From Methanosphaera sp. rholeuAM6 (GTDB lineage Archaea; Methanobacteriota; Methanobacteria; Methanobacteriales; Methanobacteriaceae): 31,142 bases of DNA. Positions 1 to 8,917 of the stretch are shown piece by piece (position 1 is the first letter of the stretch; each line of letters opens with the position of its first letter). Made by a program: the position numbers and the translations under genes. The stretch spans positions 24,769 to 55,910 of the forward strand of contig MVAA01000091.1 in NCBI GenBank assembly GCA_003266105.1, given 5' to 3'. The notes under the pieces were generated by a model. It ran no database searches, was not told the origin of the DNA, and saw nothing but the letters and a program-made list of their open reading frames with translations.

Positions 1-18
1 AAAAAAATCGGTGATCTT

Positions 19-1923
19 TTGATTAAATTGGTAGTATTTGATCTAGATAATGTCTTAATAGACACTGAAACAATAGATGAAATAGCAAAAATTAAAGGTA
101 TTGAAAAAGAGATAAGTGACATAACTTTACAAGCAATGCAAGGAAAAATTCCTTTTGAAGATTCAATAAGACAACGAGTAAAAAAATTAGAGGGCATCAG
201 TACGGCCGAAATTGATGAAGTAATGCAAAGCATATCCTTAAACCCGGGTGCTGAAGAAACTGCAGCAGAATTAAAAAAACAAGGATATAAAATAGCAATT
301 ATTTCTGGAAGTTTTGATGTTATGGGAAATATCATTAAAGAAAAGATAGGTGCAGATTATGTATTCTGCAATGTCCTTGAAGCAGAAAATGGTAAATTAA
401 CAGGTGAAGTTTCAGGACCACTCGTAACACAAGATAAAATTGATGTTCTTAGGCAACTAGTTGACGACATAGGTATAACTCTAGATGAGTGTGTAGCTAT
501 AGGTGATGGGGCTAATGACCTTGAAATGATAAAAAATGCTAAAATAGGAATAGCATATAATGCAAAACCAATATTAAAAGAACACGCAGATTTTATAATC
601 AATGAAAAAGACCTTAGGATGGTACTTGATATAATGGCAGACGAAGAAATGAAAACTCAAGAAGTAGTAGAAGAAACAGAAGAAGAAATTACCACTACTG
701 AAGAAGAAGTTGTAGCAGAAGAAGTTACAGAAGAAATTGAAGATGTAGAAGCTGAAGCTACTGAAGAAGTTATGGAAGATGTTGAAGAAGTTTCCGAGGA
801 AGTTGAAGAAACTGATGTTGAAGAAGTTCCTGAAGAAACTGTAGAAGCTGCTTCTGAAGATGATGTTGAAGATGAAGCTGTAGATACTGAAGAAACCTTT
901 GAAGATGCTTCTGAAGAAGTTGAAGCTGAAGAAGTTGAAGCTGAAGAAGTTGAAGCTGAAGAAGTTGAAGCTGAAGAGGAAGAAGTTGCGGATGAGGAAG
1001 CTGTTGAAGAGGAAGTTGAAGCTGAAGAAGTTGAAGCTGAAGAAGTTGAAGCTGAAGAAGTTGAAGCTGAAGAAGAAAAACCAGCTATTGATTATTCAAT
1101 TCTAAACTTCCAACAGTTACTACAATGTAAAAGAACTTTAGAATCTGAACTAACAGACCTCAAAAATGAAAGAGATCAGATGAATGAAGAAACTAAAGTA
1201 TATAGAAAAGAACGTGACGAGTTAAATCAAAAACTCAAAGACACACTTAAAATTGCTTTAGAAAAAAGAAATGAAAGAGATGAAATCAACAAACAAGTTC
1301 GTGAAAACAAAGATTTAAGAAATGAATGTAACGAAGAACTTAAAAAAGTTGAATGGAACTCTGGTAAAAAAGAAATCTCCAACATTCAAGCAGAAATCAA
1401 CAAAATTGATAAAACAATACAGACTAAAGTATTAGATATCAGAAAAGAAAACGAGCTTGTAAAAAGAGTATCTGATTTAACAAAACAGCTTAAGAAAATC
1501 CAAAGTGATGAAGAAGAAGAAAAAGCAGCTGAAGAATTAAAAGAAAAATCAGAAACATACCATCAGAAAGTAGTTGAATTATCTGATAAAGCACAAGCTA
1601 TTCATGAAGAAATGATTGATTACTTTAATCAAATTGATGGTATCAGAGAAGATGCTGATAATAGACATCGCGACTTCATAAAATCTAGAAATGCAGCAAC
1701 AGCAAAACATGAAGAAGTTAAAGCAAAATTATCTGAAATCAGAAAAGTTAACAAATTCATGGATCAGGCAAAAGCTAAACCTAGAGGAAGAAAATCTGAA
1801 GAAAAATCAGATAGTGATAAAAAAGAAAAAGAACAAGCAGAAGAAATCTTCCAAAAATTCAAAGATGGTAAAAAATTAACTACAGAAGAATTCTTATTAT
1901 TACAAAAATACAACATCATGTAA
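19..1923 (+). CDS. serB: Phosphoserine phosphatase (SerB-type HAD) fused to acidic linker and long coiled coil
   Basis: Residues 1 to about 205 form a complete SerB-type HAD phosphatase, which hydrolyses phosphoserine to serine in the cytoplasm. Visible are motif I DLDNVLID with the nucleophile and acid Asp8 and Asp10, the cap signature GKIPFEDSIRQRV, motif II around ISGSFD, and motif IV GDGANDLEM. Motif I has Val where many SerB proteins have Thr. Residues about 209-354 are almost only Glu, Val, Ala and Asp and include EVEAE repeats. Residues 357 to about 590 are charged heptad-like coiled coil rich in Lys and Glu, resembling the archaeal coiled-coil family COG1340, followed by a Lys-rich tail. 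Ordinary SerB is only about 210 residues, so this is a three-part fusion. The start is TTG, chosen because GGTGATC at 10-16 is an archaeal SD just upstream. The phosphatase call is firm; the role of the added two thirds is unknown. Confidence 0.8.
   Translation: MIKLVVFDLDNVLIDTETIDEIAKIKGIEKEISDITLQAMQGKIPFEDSIRQRVKKLEGISTAEIDEVMQSISLNPGAEETAAELKKQGYKIAIISGSFDVMGNIIKEKIGADYVFCNVLEAENGKLTGEVSGPLVTQDKIDVLRQLVDDIGITLDECVAIGDGANDLEMIKNAKIGIAYNAKPILKEHADFIINEKDLRMVLDIMADEEMKTQEVVEETEEEITTTEEEVVAEEVTEEIEDVEAEATEEVMEDVEEVSEEVEETDVEEVPEETVEAASEDDVEDEAVDTEETFEDASEEVEAEEVEAEEVEAEEVEAEEEEVADEEAVEEEVEAEEVEAEEVEAEEVEAEEEKPAIDYSILNFQQLLQCKRTLESELTDLKNERDQMNEETKVYRKERDELNQKLKDTLKIALEKRNERDEINKQVRENKDLRNECNEELKKVEWNSGKKEISNIQAEINKIDKTIQTKVLDIRKENELVKRVSDLTKQLKKIQSDEEEEKAAEELKEKSETYHQKVVELSDKAQAIHEEMIDYFNQIDGIREDADNRHRDFIKSRNAATAKHEEVKAKLSEIRKVNKFMDQAKAKPRGRKSEEKSDSDKKEKEQAEEIFQKFKDGKKLTTEEFLLLQKYNIM
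916..1071 (+). repeat. 15-bp in-frame tandem repeats (two blocks of four)
   Basis: The unit gaagttgaagctgaa (EVEAE) occurs four times at 916-975 and four times at 1012-1071, separated by a diverged 36-bp stretch. The copies are essentially identical. The unit length is a multiple of three, so copy-number change would alter linker length without breaking the frame. Confidence 0.95.
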
Positions 1924-1966
1924 TAATTGTTTCTTTACTTCTATAAGTTATATTATATGATATTAA

Positions 1967-2022
1967 AGGGTTATCAATAGTTATTATTGATAAATATCAT
2001 ATCTTTTTTTTTATTTAACCCT
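1967..2022. terminator. Nested inverted repeat between convergent genes
   Basis: A 9-bp perfect stem (ttatcaata / tattgataa, 1971-1993, 5-nt loop) lies inside an outer agggtta / taaccct pair (1967-1973 and 2016-2022), with a run of T at about 2003-2012. It sits between the ends of the serB fusion (plus strand) and rad50 (minus strand), so a two-way terminator is the simplest reading. This rests on structure only. Confidence 0.5.
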
Positions 2023-2102
2023 TAAATATAATTCTATTTTTTAAGTGTTTACAATACAATTTACTTTTTAATAATTATTCCAAAAATAGTTAGATAATAG
2101 GT

Positions 2103-4808
2103 TTAACTATTATCAACATGCGATATTCCATTAACCTTACTGATTTTTATAATGTGATTAGAGAGGGCTTCCATTCCGTCATCATGAGTTACAACAATCA
2201 TTTGTGGAACGATCTCAGTAGAACTAATAATTTCAATTAATCGTTCACGTTTTTCAGCATCTAAATGGATGGTAGGTTCATCAAGGAGTAGTAATTCTGT
2301 TCTATCTTTAGATATTACACGAGCAATACCAAGTCTTAAAGCAAGAGCAATAACTATCCTTTCCCCACCACTCATCATATTTGAATTCAATACTTCATTT
2401 TTATTTACTACGCTAATATCATACCCTGAATCAATTCTTAATTCTGAATAATCGAAGTCAAAATCATTAAAAATATCCATAGTATATTTTTGAATTTCAG
2501 GTCGTGCAGCATCAAGTAAATCTTTTTGTACGCCATCTTTACTATAAAGTTCACGAATAATAGTTAATAACTTAATATAATCCTTTAAATGTTTTTGTTC
2601 TCTTGAAACTTCTTCAAGTTCCTCAAGTTCTTTTTTGTTTCTTTCTAATGATTCTTCATCTTTTTTAATTTCAACATCACATCTGGTTATTGTTGTTTTA
2701 ATTGTTTCAACTTTATCTTCTTGTGATGTATAAGTTTCGTGTAATTTTTTATTGTCTTCTTCATCATAATTCAAATTATTGATTTTTTCTTCAATAATTC
2801 TTAAGTTAGAAGATTCATTTATGATATTATCATTCACTTTTTTATTTTCGTTGAGTATATTTTCTTTACTTTCAATAATTGCTTCATTTCTATGGTACTC
2901 TTCCACTTTCTTCTCAGTAAACTCCAAGGTCTTATCTAAATCATCACGAATATCATATTTAGAGATTATGCTTCTACATTTATCTTTTATTTCCTGTAGA
3001 TTAGACTCAATTTCTTTCTTGTCCTTTTCTTTTTCTTCAATATCTATTTTTTCAAGATTATCTTTAGCAACAATATATGCATTACGTTCAGATTCAATCT
3101 CTTTTTGATGAATTCTTTTTTCATCTATACTTTTATCCAATTTTTCTAATGCTTCAGCATCTTCTTTCACCTGTGGAATTGATTTCTCTAACTCTTTAAT
3201 TTCTTCAATCAAATTATTAAATTCAGTGTACTGATCTTTAAGCTTTGAAATATCAATTTCATTAATATTTTCAAGATAATTATTAACATCTTTAAGTTTA
3301 GCATTATGATTATTGTTAGCTTCAATCAATTCATTAATTTTAAGTTCAATCTTTCTAATATCCTCAGTATATTGTTTTGATAATTCAACATGCTTTTCAT
3401 GAGATATATTAGATTGACATATTGGACAGGTATCCTTAGTATTTTCTAAATCTTTAAGTGATTTCTCAATATTTTTTAATTCGCTACGTTTAGAAAATAT
3501 TGTCTTATCATTTTCTTTAATATTTTCTTCTAAACTTTTCTTACTTTTCTCAGTTTTTTCTGTTTCTTCTAAGACTTTATTTTCAACTTCTTCAGGATTA
3601 TTGAAGTTTTCATTAAAAATTTTTGAAGCATGATTTGAAATATTTCTAATATAAGTTAAAATATCCTTTTTTCTTCCTTGTTTATCATCTATTTTAACAT
3701 TAATTTCCTGATTATTCTTTACTTTTTCTTCTAATACTTTTCTTTCAGAATTTAAAGATTCAAGTTCATCAGTTATATTATAATATTCTAAATATGATTT
3801 TTCATTATCCTCTAAAGATTTTTTATATGTTTTAATTTTTTCTAATGTTGAATTAACATTTTCTAATCGTATTAAACAAGTAGTTTTTTCTGATTCAAGC
3901 TCTTTTAAATCTTTTAAATGTGGTAATTTTTCAACATATTTCTTCAGATCAACATTATTTTTCTCAAGTTCTCCAATTTCATTAAGTTTTTGGTCATTAT
4001 TCTTTTTTTGTTCTTCCAAATTTGAGAGTAATTTTTTCTGTTGGAAAATTTGTGATTTTAATTTTTCATATTCATTTTTATTTTTATCTGATTCTTGGAG
4101 ATCTTCTGATAATGCATTTAAATCTTTTTTAAGATTATCATATTCTGGAATAATTATATCCAATTCCGATTGTTTTTCTGCAATTTTATTTTTTAATTCT
4201 TTTTTAATTTCTTCTAACGAATCCTTGTTAGACAATTTACCATCATTTTCAGATTTTTGTCTGTCATATTTGTCAATAATCTGTTTTAATTCAAGTTGTG
4301 CCGTTTCTAAACTATCAATATTTAATAATTTAGCTATTAATTCTTTTTTTTCAGCGGGAGTCTTATCAATTAAGTCTGTTATTTCACCTTGTTCAATATA
4401 AACAGCATTTTTAAATGATTTAGCTTCAAGACCTAATCTTTTCTTAATTTCATTGGTAACTAAGGTATCGCCATCACATATTTTGAATGGTTTGCCGTTT
4501 TCTATGGCATGAAGTTCTGCAAATGCATTTGTCTTTCGTCCTCTAATTAATTTATAATGATTAGTATTAATTTCAAACTCAACGGTCACTTTCATTTGTT
4601 TTACAATATCGTTCTCATCGGCTGGTTTTCTAACTATTTCATCAAGTGTTCCATTGAAATCTTTGAAGAATGAATAACTTATGGCTTCAAATATACTTGA
4701 TTTACCTGCACCGTTGGATCCTAATATTAAGGAGATTCCTCTATTTAACTCAATGTGGCTATGTTTATGAGATTTAAAATTTTCTAATGTAATACTGTTA
4801 ATTATCAT
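2103..4808 (-). CDS. rad50: DNA double-strand break repair ATPase Rad50
   Basis: This is the SMC-like ATPase that bridges DNA ends and controls the Mre11 nuclease. At the N-terminus the Walker A motif GSNGAGKSS is at residues 30-38. Long heptad coiled coils flank the zinc hook CPIC (Cys461, Cys464), which dimerises two Rad50 molecules through zinc. The C-terminal half of the ATPase has the ABC signature SGGE at 813-816 and Walker B with LLLLDEPTIHLD around Asp843-Glu844. The length of 901 residues is normal for archaeal Rad50. The gene is last in nurA-herA-mre11-rad50. Its ATG overlaps the mre11 end by 11 bases and has its own SD (AAGGAG, 7 nt upstream). All key motifs are intact. Confidence 0.97.
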   Translation of the reverse strand: MIINSITLENFKSHKHSHIELNRGISLILGSNGAGKSSIFEAISYSFFKDFNGTLDEIVRKPADENDIVKQMKVTVEFEINTNHYKLIRGRKTNAFAELHAIENGKPFKICDGDTLVTNEIKKRLGLEAKSFKNAVYIEQGEITDLIDKTPAEKKELIAKLLNIDSLETAQLELKQIIDKYDRQKSENDGKLSNKDSLEEIKKELKNKIAEKQSELDIIIPEYDNLKKDLNALSEDLQESDKNKNEYEKLKSQIFQQKKLLSNLEEQKKNNDQKLNEIGELEKNNVDLKKYVEKLPHLKDLKELESEKTTCLIRLENVNSTLEKIKTYKKSLEDNEKSYLEYYNITDELESLNSERKVLEEKVKNNQEINVKIDDKQGRKKDILTYIRNISNHASKIFNENFNNPEEVENKVLEETEKTEKSKKSLEENIKENDKTIFSKRSELKNIEKSLKDLENTKDTCPICQSNISHEKHVELSKQYTEDIRKIELKINELIEANNNHNAKLKDVNNYLENINEIDISKLKDQYTEFNNLIEEIKELEKSIPQVKEDAEALEKLDKSIDEKRIHQKEIESERNAYIVAKDNLEKIDIEEKEKDKKEIESNLQEIKDKCRSIISKYDIRDDLDKTLEFTEKKVEEYHRNEAIIESKENILNENKKVNDNIINESSNLRIIEEKINNLNYDEEDNKKLHETYTSQEDKVETIKTTITRCDVEIKKDEESLERNKKELEELEEVSREQKHLKDYIKLLTIIRELYSKDGVQKDLLDAARPEIQKYTMDIFNDFDFDYSELRIDSGYDISVVNKNEVLNSNMMSGGERIVIALALRLGIARVISKDRTELLLLDEPTIHLDAEKRERLIEIISSTEIVPQMIVVTHDDGMEALSNHIIKISKVNGISHVDNS

Positions 4809-5982
4809 TTTTTTCTCCTTCTATATTGTAATAATATTTCTTATAAAATCTTTCGGATATTTCTTCAGCTTCTTCCGTATTCTTTTGGGATAACGTTTTA
4901 TAAAGGTCTAAACCAAGATTAGTAATTTTTTCATCTTTAAATTCTTTTAAATGTTCAATAATTAATTCTTCGGCTCTTACCTTAGGATTTTCTCCGGATG
5001 GTCCGTGAATTATAATATCTGGATTGTATGTAAGTTTAATTATTAAAGATAAGTCTTTTAGTTTATCATATACTTTTTCTGAAACTTCTGATTTATCAAA
5101 ATCTCCTTCTTTAACATTAATAAGTAATACTGGCTTCTTTTCATATTTTGTAAGAATATCATTTTTAATCTCATACTCTAATTCATCTAATTTATTATCT
5201 AACTCAGGATATTTGATACTTTCAACAATAAATTTACGTTCAAGAGGAATGTTAACATATTCAACTTTTAGTTCATCATCAATTGTTAGTAAATTATAGC
5301 CTTTACCATTACTATCATAATCACTTATTTCTCCTTTTTCTCTAATGTCAGTAGAACCCGGATATGATAAGATGCCCCCTTTAAAGTCTTTTTCTAGTAT
5401 ACGTTTATGTAGATGACCCATTGCATAATAGTCGAATCCTTCGGGAATTGTATCTAATTCAAATTCTGGATTAAGTTCAAAATGTTTTCTTGTTGAACCA
5501 TGTAACATTAATATTTTATGTTTGTATCCTTGAACCTCTTCTTGAATTTCATACAGTATTTGTTTAACACTTTCTTCAAGAGATTTTCGAATAAATTGTA
5601 TTCCGGCAATAACTATATCTTCATTAATCTCATAAACCCTATTTTTATGATTTAATATGGTAAAATTTTCATTTTTGTATAATTCTTGTGGTATGGAAGT
5701 TTCTCTTTTTTGAACAATGTCATGATTTCCTGCAATAACAATTATCTTAATATTATTCTCAATCAATCTTAAAAAACCTTTTTGGGCACATAATAATGCA
5801 TTTATGGGTGGTTTTGAGTGTTCGAATAGGTCACCACTATGAATAACATAATCTACATTTTTGTCAATTATGTCATCAATAATGTTTTCAAAAGAATCAT
5901 AAAAATCTTTTTCTCTTTCAATTAATCCATATTGTTGATAACCCAAATGTGTATCGGCAAGGTGTGCTATTGTAATAGTCAT
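4798..5982 (-). CDS. mre11: DNA repair exonuclease Mre11
   Basis: This is the Mn-dependent nuclease subunit of the Mre11-Rad50 complex, which trims double-strand break ends. The calcineurin-like phosphoesterase motifs are in order: DTH (Asp10, His12), SGD (Asp51), GNHD (85-88), then LMLHGS and MGHLHKR, which supply the remaining metal-binding histidines. The C-terminal third is charged and would carry the Rad50-binding and capping regions. The length of 394 residues fits archaeal Mre11. The ATG follows the herA TAA stop with no gap and no clear SD, so translation probably depends on ribosomes finishing herA. The 3' end overlaps rad50. Confidence 0.97.
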   Translation of the reverse strand: MTITIAHLADTHLGYQQYGLIEREKDFYDSFENIIDDIIDKNVDYVIHSGDLFEHSKPPINALLCAQKGFLRLIENNIKIIVIAGNHDIVQKRETSIPQELYKNENFTILNHKNRVYEINEDIVIAGIQFIRKSLEESVKQILYEIQEEVQGYKHKILMLHGSTRKHFELNPEFELDTIPEGFDYYAMGHLHKRILEKDFKGGILSYPGSTDIREKGEISDYDSNGKGYNLLTIDDELKVEYVNIPLERKFIVESIKYPELDNKLDELEYEIKNDILTKYEKKPVLLINVKEGDFDKSEVSEKVYDKLKDLSLIIKLTYNPDIIIHGPSGENPKVRAEELIIEHLKEFKDEKITNLGLDLYKTLSQKNTEEAEEISERFYKKYYYNIEGEKNDN

Positions 5983-7500
5983 TTAAAACAACTCATCTAT
6001 TTCTGTCATATTTTGTTTATTTCTTTCTTCTTTTTCTCTTTTTGCAGTTCTCCAGATATCCAAAATATCTAAATCATTACCTATTGTGGTTCCTTTGAAT
6101 TCATCTATTTTTACGAGTGTTGGCACTTTTGTCATTTGTCCTAGCACTACTGCTTCTCCAACATTTAATGATGGTAATTTTTTTAGCAGATCTTCACTTA
6201 GGCTTTCACTGCTTTTTTGTACATGTGCTTGATCACTTGGTTCTACTAATCTTAATATTATCAGGTTGTTTAATTGTGATAGTGATTCACTATCCAGTGA
6301 TTTTGGACTTTGACTAACAAGACATAGGCCTACTCCAAATTTACGTCCTTCTCTTGCAATTCTGCTGATGGTTTTTTTAGATCTGGTGTCTCTTCTTTGT
6401 GATGCTAAGATATGTGCTTCTTCTATTATATTAAATATTGGGAAATCTAGTGTAGGTTCTTCTCCTGTTGTCCTGGCATTTTTTCTTCTTCTTAATATTT
6501 CTGATAGCACGTGATTTACTATTATATCGGTAGCTATTTCATCTAATGAACTTAAGGAAATAATATTTACTTTACCTACTTCTAATATATTTACTATATC
6601 ATCGACATCTGTTTTATCTAGAATGGAATGATAAATTCGTTTCATGTCATCTAGTTTGAATTCTACTTGTCTTGCCGCATCTTCATGTGATTTATTTTTA
6701 TTTCCTTCTTCTCCAAATTCATTTGCTTTACTGTTAGCATAAAAAATCATACTATCAATAAAACTAGAACATTTTCCATTTTTATCCAATTTTTTAGCAT
6801 AATCGTAAGCTTCACGCAAGTATCTTTCCTGATTAGTTGCAGAATCTGGAATTCTTGCTAAACGTTTATATTCATGAATGTTTAAGTATCGGGGATTAAT
6901 TTTTGCATCAATACTCTTTTTACTGCCATTATTGAATTTTGTTTTCCCATATTCGGAGTGCATATCAAATACAAGAATTGTTCCACCTAATAATAACAGT
7001 TCATCAATTATAACACTTGTTGCATTTGATTTACCTGCTCCAGTCATTGCTAGTATTCCCAGATGTCTAGAAACCATCTTGTTTACATCTAGTTTTACAT
7101 CTACTTCTGGTTGTGAAAGAACAGTACCAATTTTTATTCCTTCATTATTATGGAAAAGTTGGTCTAATTGGTCTATTGTTGCTCTAATTATTGGAGTTCC
7201 TATGGGTGCTGGTGTTCGGGGAATTTCTAATGTATTTATATCTCCCAGTATTGTTACTTCTCCTCTTATGTATTGGTCACTCATTCCTTCGATATCCACA
7301 ATTTTTCCTATTGCATCTTCATCCAGTAAGTCATCACTTAATGTGAAACTTCCTCTAAGTAACGTGTCTATTATTCCCATTACTGTTCTTCCATTATATT
7401 CCAAATAAACATATTCGTTTACTGCCGGAGTTTTCTTTGATATGAATGCTACTTTATGTGGTTCAGTTTCACCATAACATCTTCCTATTATATCTGCCAT
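5983..7500 (-). CDS. herA: HerA hexameric DNA helicase/translocase
   Basis: HerA is the FtsK/VirB4-like ring ATPase that with NurA resects DNA ends for recombination. Residues 1 to about 130 fit the N-terminal HAS beta-barrel. Walker A is at 148-161 (core TGAGKS 153-158), and the Walker B region contains IIEEAH with Glu360 and Glu361. A later stretch, LVSQSP, is typical of the HerA/FtsK sensor region. The length of 505 residues is normal. SD AGGTGAT lies 5 nt before the ATG. The gene sits between nurA (19-bp gap) and mre11 (no gap), the classic archaeal repair neighbourhood. Confidence 0.95.
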   Translation of the reverse strand: MADIIGRCYGETEPHKVAFISKKTPAVNEYVYLEYNGRTVMGIIDTLLRGSFTLSDDLLDEDAIGKIVDIEGMSDQYIRGEVTILGDINTLEIPRTPAPIGTPIIRATIDQLDQLFHNNEGIKIGTVLSQPEVDVKLDVNKMVSRHLGILAMTGAGKSNATSVIIDELLLLGGTILVFDMHSEYGKTKFNNGSKKSIDAKINPRYLNIHEYKRLARIPDSATNQERYLREAYDYAKKLDKNGKCSSFIDSMIFYANSKANEFGEEGNKNKSHEDAARQVEFKLDDMKRIYHSILDKTDVDDIVNILEVGKVNIISLSSLDEIATDIIVNHVLSEILRRRKNARTTGEEPTLDFPIFNIIEEAHILASQRRDTRSKKTISRIAREGRKFGVGLCLVSQSPKSLDSESLSQLNNLIILRLVEPSDQAHVQKSSESLSEDLLKKLPSLNVGEAVVLGQMTKVPTLVKIDEFKGTTIGNDLDILDIWRTAKREKEERNKQNMTEIDELF

Positions 7501-7519
7501 TTTTTATCACCTGTGTTGT

Positions 7520-8674
7520 TTAATTTAATACTGATCTGTCTTCTCTATTTGAAAGGTTAACATCTTTGGTTATACGTTTCATGAATTTGGTTCCTATTTT
7601 TACTTCATCATGTGCCTTTTTAAGAATATGAGGGTATCCATTTATACTAATGCTTTCTAAATTATTCAATATCATGATTACTTCGTTTTCGCCTTTTAGT
7701 TTTCTAGGTATTTCAATTTTTAATACCTGTGATTTGTCCTCAAGTTTAGTGAAAAATATTTCATATGGTGTGTTTGTTAATTCTAACTTCTTAACTGGGA
7801 AATCTACTTGTATTAAAGCTTGATTTATATATCTGAATGGTCTCATTGATTCAAGTAATCTTGGTTTGGTATAACCTGATTTATTACATGTATATTCAAT
7901 GACTGCAATATCAGGAATATCTTCATTAAACAATGATTGTTTTGAACTTGTCTTTGATACGCATATAATTTTTTCTTTAAAGTGTTTTAACAAGTAATTT
8001 ATGCAAAATAATTGTTCATATCCCTCTAAACATAGTATTATATTCATCTCGATATCATCATAGTTGATATCTAATTTTTTTTCTTCTATGAATATATTGC
8101 ACGTTTGTTTTAGGTTTTCTTTTTTTCTTTCTGTAATGATTTCCAGGGATATTTCGTCCTTTTCCAGTTCTTTTTCAAAATATTCATAACTTTTATTTCT
8201 TAAGAATGCTTTTAATTCCTCAGGGATTTCTGGTTGTCTGTAGTTTGTTAATGTTCCACTTATACTTCCATCCATTAACATGTAATCAAGGTCCGGATGT
8301 TTTTTTAGCGTGTCTATTGTGCTTTTTAGTTCAAATATGTTCATCTGTAAAGATAGTATACTGTCGATTCGTGTGTCATGGATGGTGGATATTGTTTTTA
8401 TGTCCACTCCTTTTGATTCTTTTTTTATGTCTTCGCCACATTTTGAGATAATTGTTTGGCTTGTTATTGCATAAACGTATCCTGCCATGAATTTTGTTTT
8501 GTTAAAGCTTCCGTCAATAGCTGCAAAGTTTTTATCCTGTTTTATTTTATCAAAAGAACATTCATTGTATTCTTTTTTTACTTCTTCTATATTAATGTCT
8601 TTTGTAATGTTATTAAAGAAGTTATCAATTTCTTCCTTTTTTTCTATTGATTTTAAATATAATGCGTCTAACAT
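7520..8674 (-). CDS. nurA: NurA 5'-3' nuclease
   Basis: This is the nuclease partner of HerA in generating 3' single-stranded tails. The NurA fold is supported by the metal-binding stretches AAIDGSF (Asp54) and YMLMDGSISG (Asp135), with Glu115 between them in the position of the conserved acidic residue. Overall identity to model NurA proteins looks low, so the call leans partly on the next genes being herA, mre11 and rad50. It is the first gene of the operon. SD GGAGG is at 8687-8691, 12 nt before the ATG. Confidence 0.88.
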   Translation of the reverse strand: MLDALYLKSIEKKEEIDNFFNNITKDINIEEVKKEYNECSFDKIKQDKNFAAIDGSFNKTKFMAGYVYAITSQTIISKCGEDIKKESKGVDIKTISTIHDTRIDSILSLQMNIFELKSTIDTLKKHPDLDYMLMDGSISGTLTNYRQPEIPEELKAFLRNKSYEYFEKELEKDEISLEIITERKKENLKQTCNIFIEEKKLDINYDDIEMNIILCLEGYEQLFCINYLLKHFKEKIICVSKTSSKQSLFNEDIPDIAVIEYTCNKSGYTKPRLLESMRPFRYINQALIQVDFPVKKLELTNTPYEIFFTKLEDKSQVLKIEIPRKLKGENEVIMILNNLESISINGYPHILKKAHDEVKIGTKFMKRITKDVNLSNREDRSVLN

Positions 8675-8736
8675 GAGTTGTTGGAACCTCCCTTTTTTTT
8701 TGAAATAATTTAGTTATTATAGTATTTTTATGAGGT

Positions 8737-8747
8737 AATATATAATT
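8737..8747 (-). promoter_or_regulatory. Probable TATA box of the nurA-herA-mre11-rad50 operon
   Basis: Read on the minus strand the sequence is AATTATATATT. It would place the transcription start near 8717 and give a leader of roughly 40 nt that contains the nurA SD. The whole region is AT-rich, so other boxes are possible. Confidence 0.4.
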
Positions 8748-8770
8748 GTTGGTTTTTGTATTATATTGAG

Positions 8771-8782
8771 CCTTAATTAAGG
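8771..8782. repeat. 12-bp perfect palindrome in the nurA divergent region
   Basis: The sequence ccttaattaagg lies between the divergent nurA operon and the 156-residue gene, just upstream of the proposed nurA TATA box. It is one of the few G/C-flanked palindromes in this AT-rich spacer. It could be an operator or chance. Confidence 0.35.
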
Positions 8783-8917
8783 TTTTAGAGGTCATTATGC
8801 TACTTAATTTAGATTTAATCAAAACCGTTAAAATACCCAAATTTTCAATATCAATTAAAAAGTTTTTTCTTAAATAAAAAAGATAAATCATTATATAAAA
8901 AATATAGGTGCATATAA

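Noticed and set aside
916..1071. Possible CRISPR-like repeats
   Set aside because: The units are contiguous, 15 bp, in frame and without unique spacers, so this is a coding tandem repeat.
899..1105. Lys/Leu-rich open frame inside the serB fusion
   Set aside because: It is the +1 frame of the 15-bp repeats. Its low complexity comes from the repeat and it has no SD.
6878..7408. 176-codon frame antisense to herA
   Set aside because: It lies wholly inside the well-supported herA gene on the other strand and has no recognisable domain.
8625..8891. 88-codon minus-strand frame upstream of nurA
   Set aside because: It overlaps the nurA start and its proposed promoter. Composition is typical of AT-rich noncoding sequence and no domain is seen.
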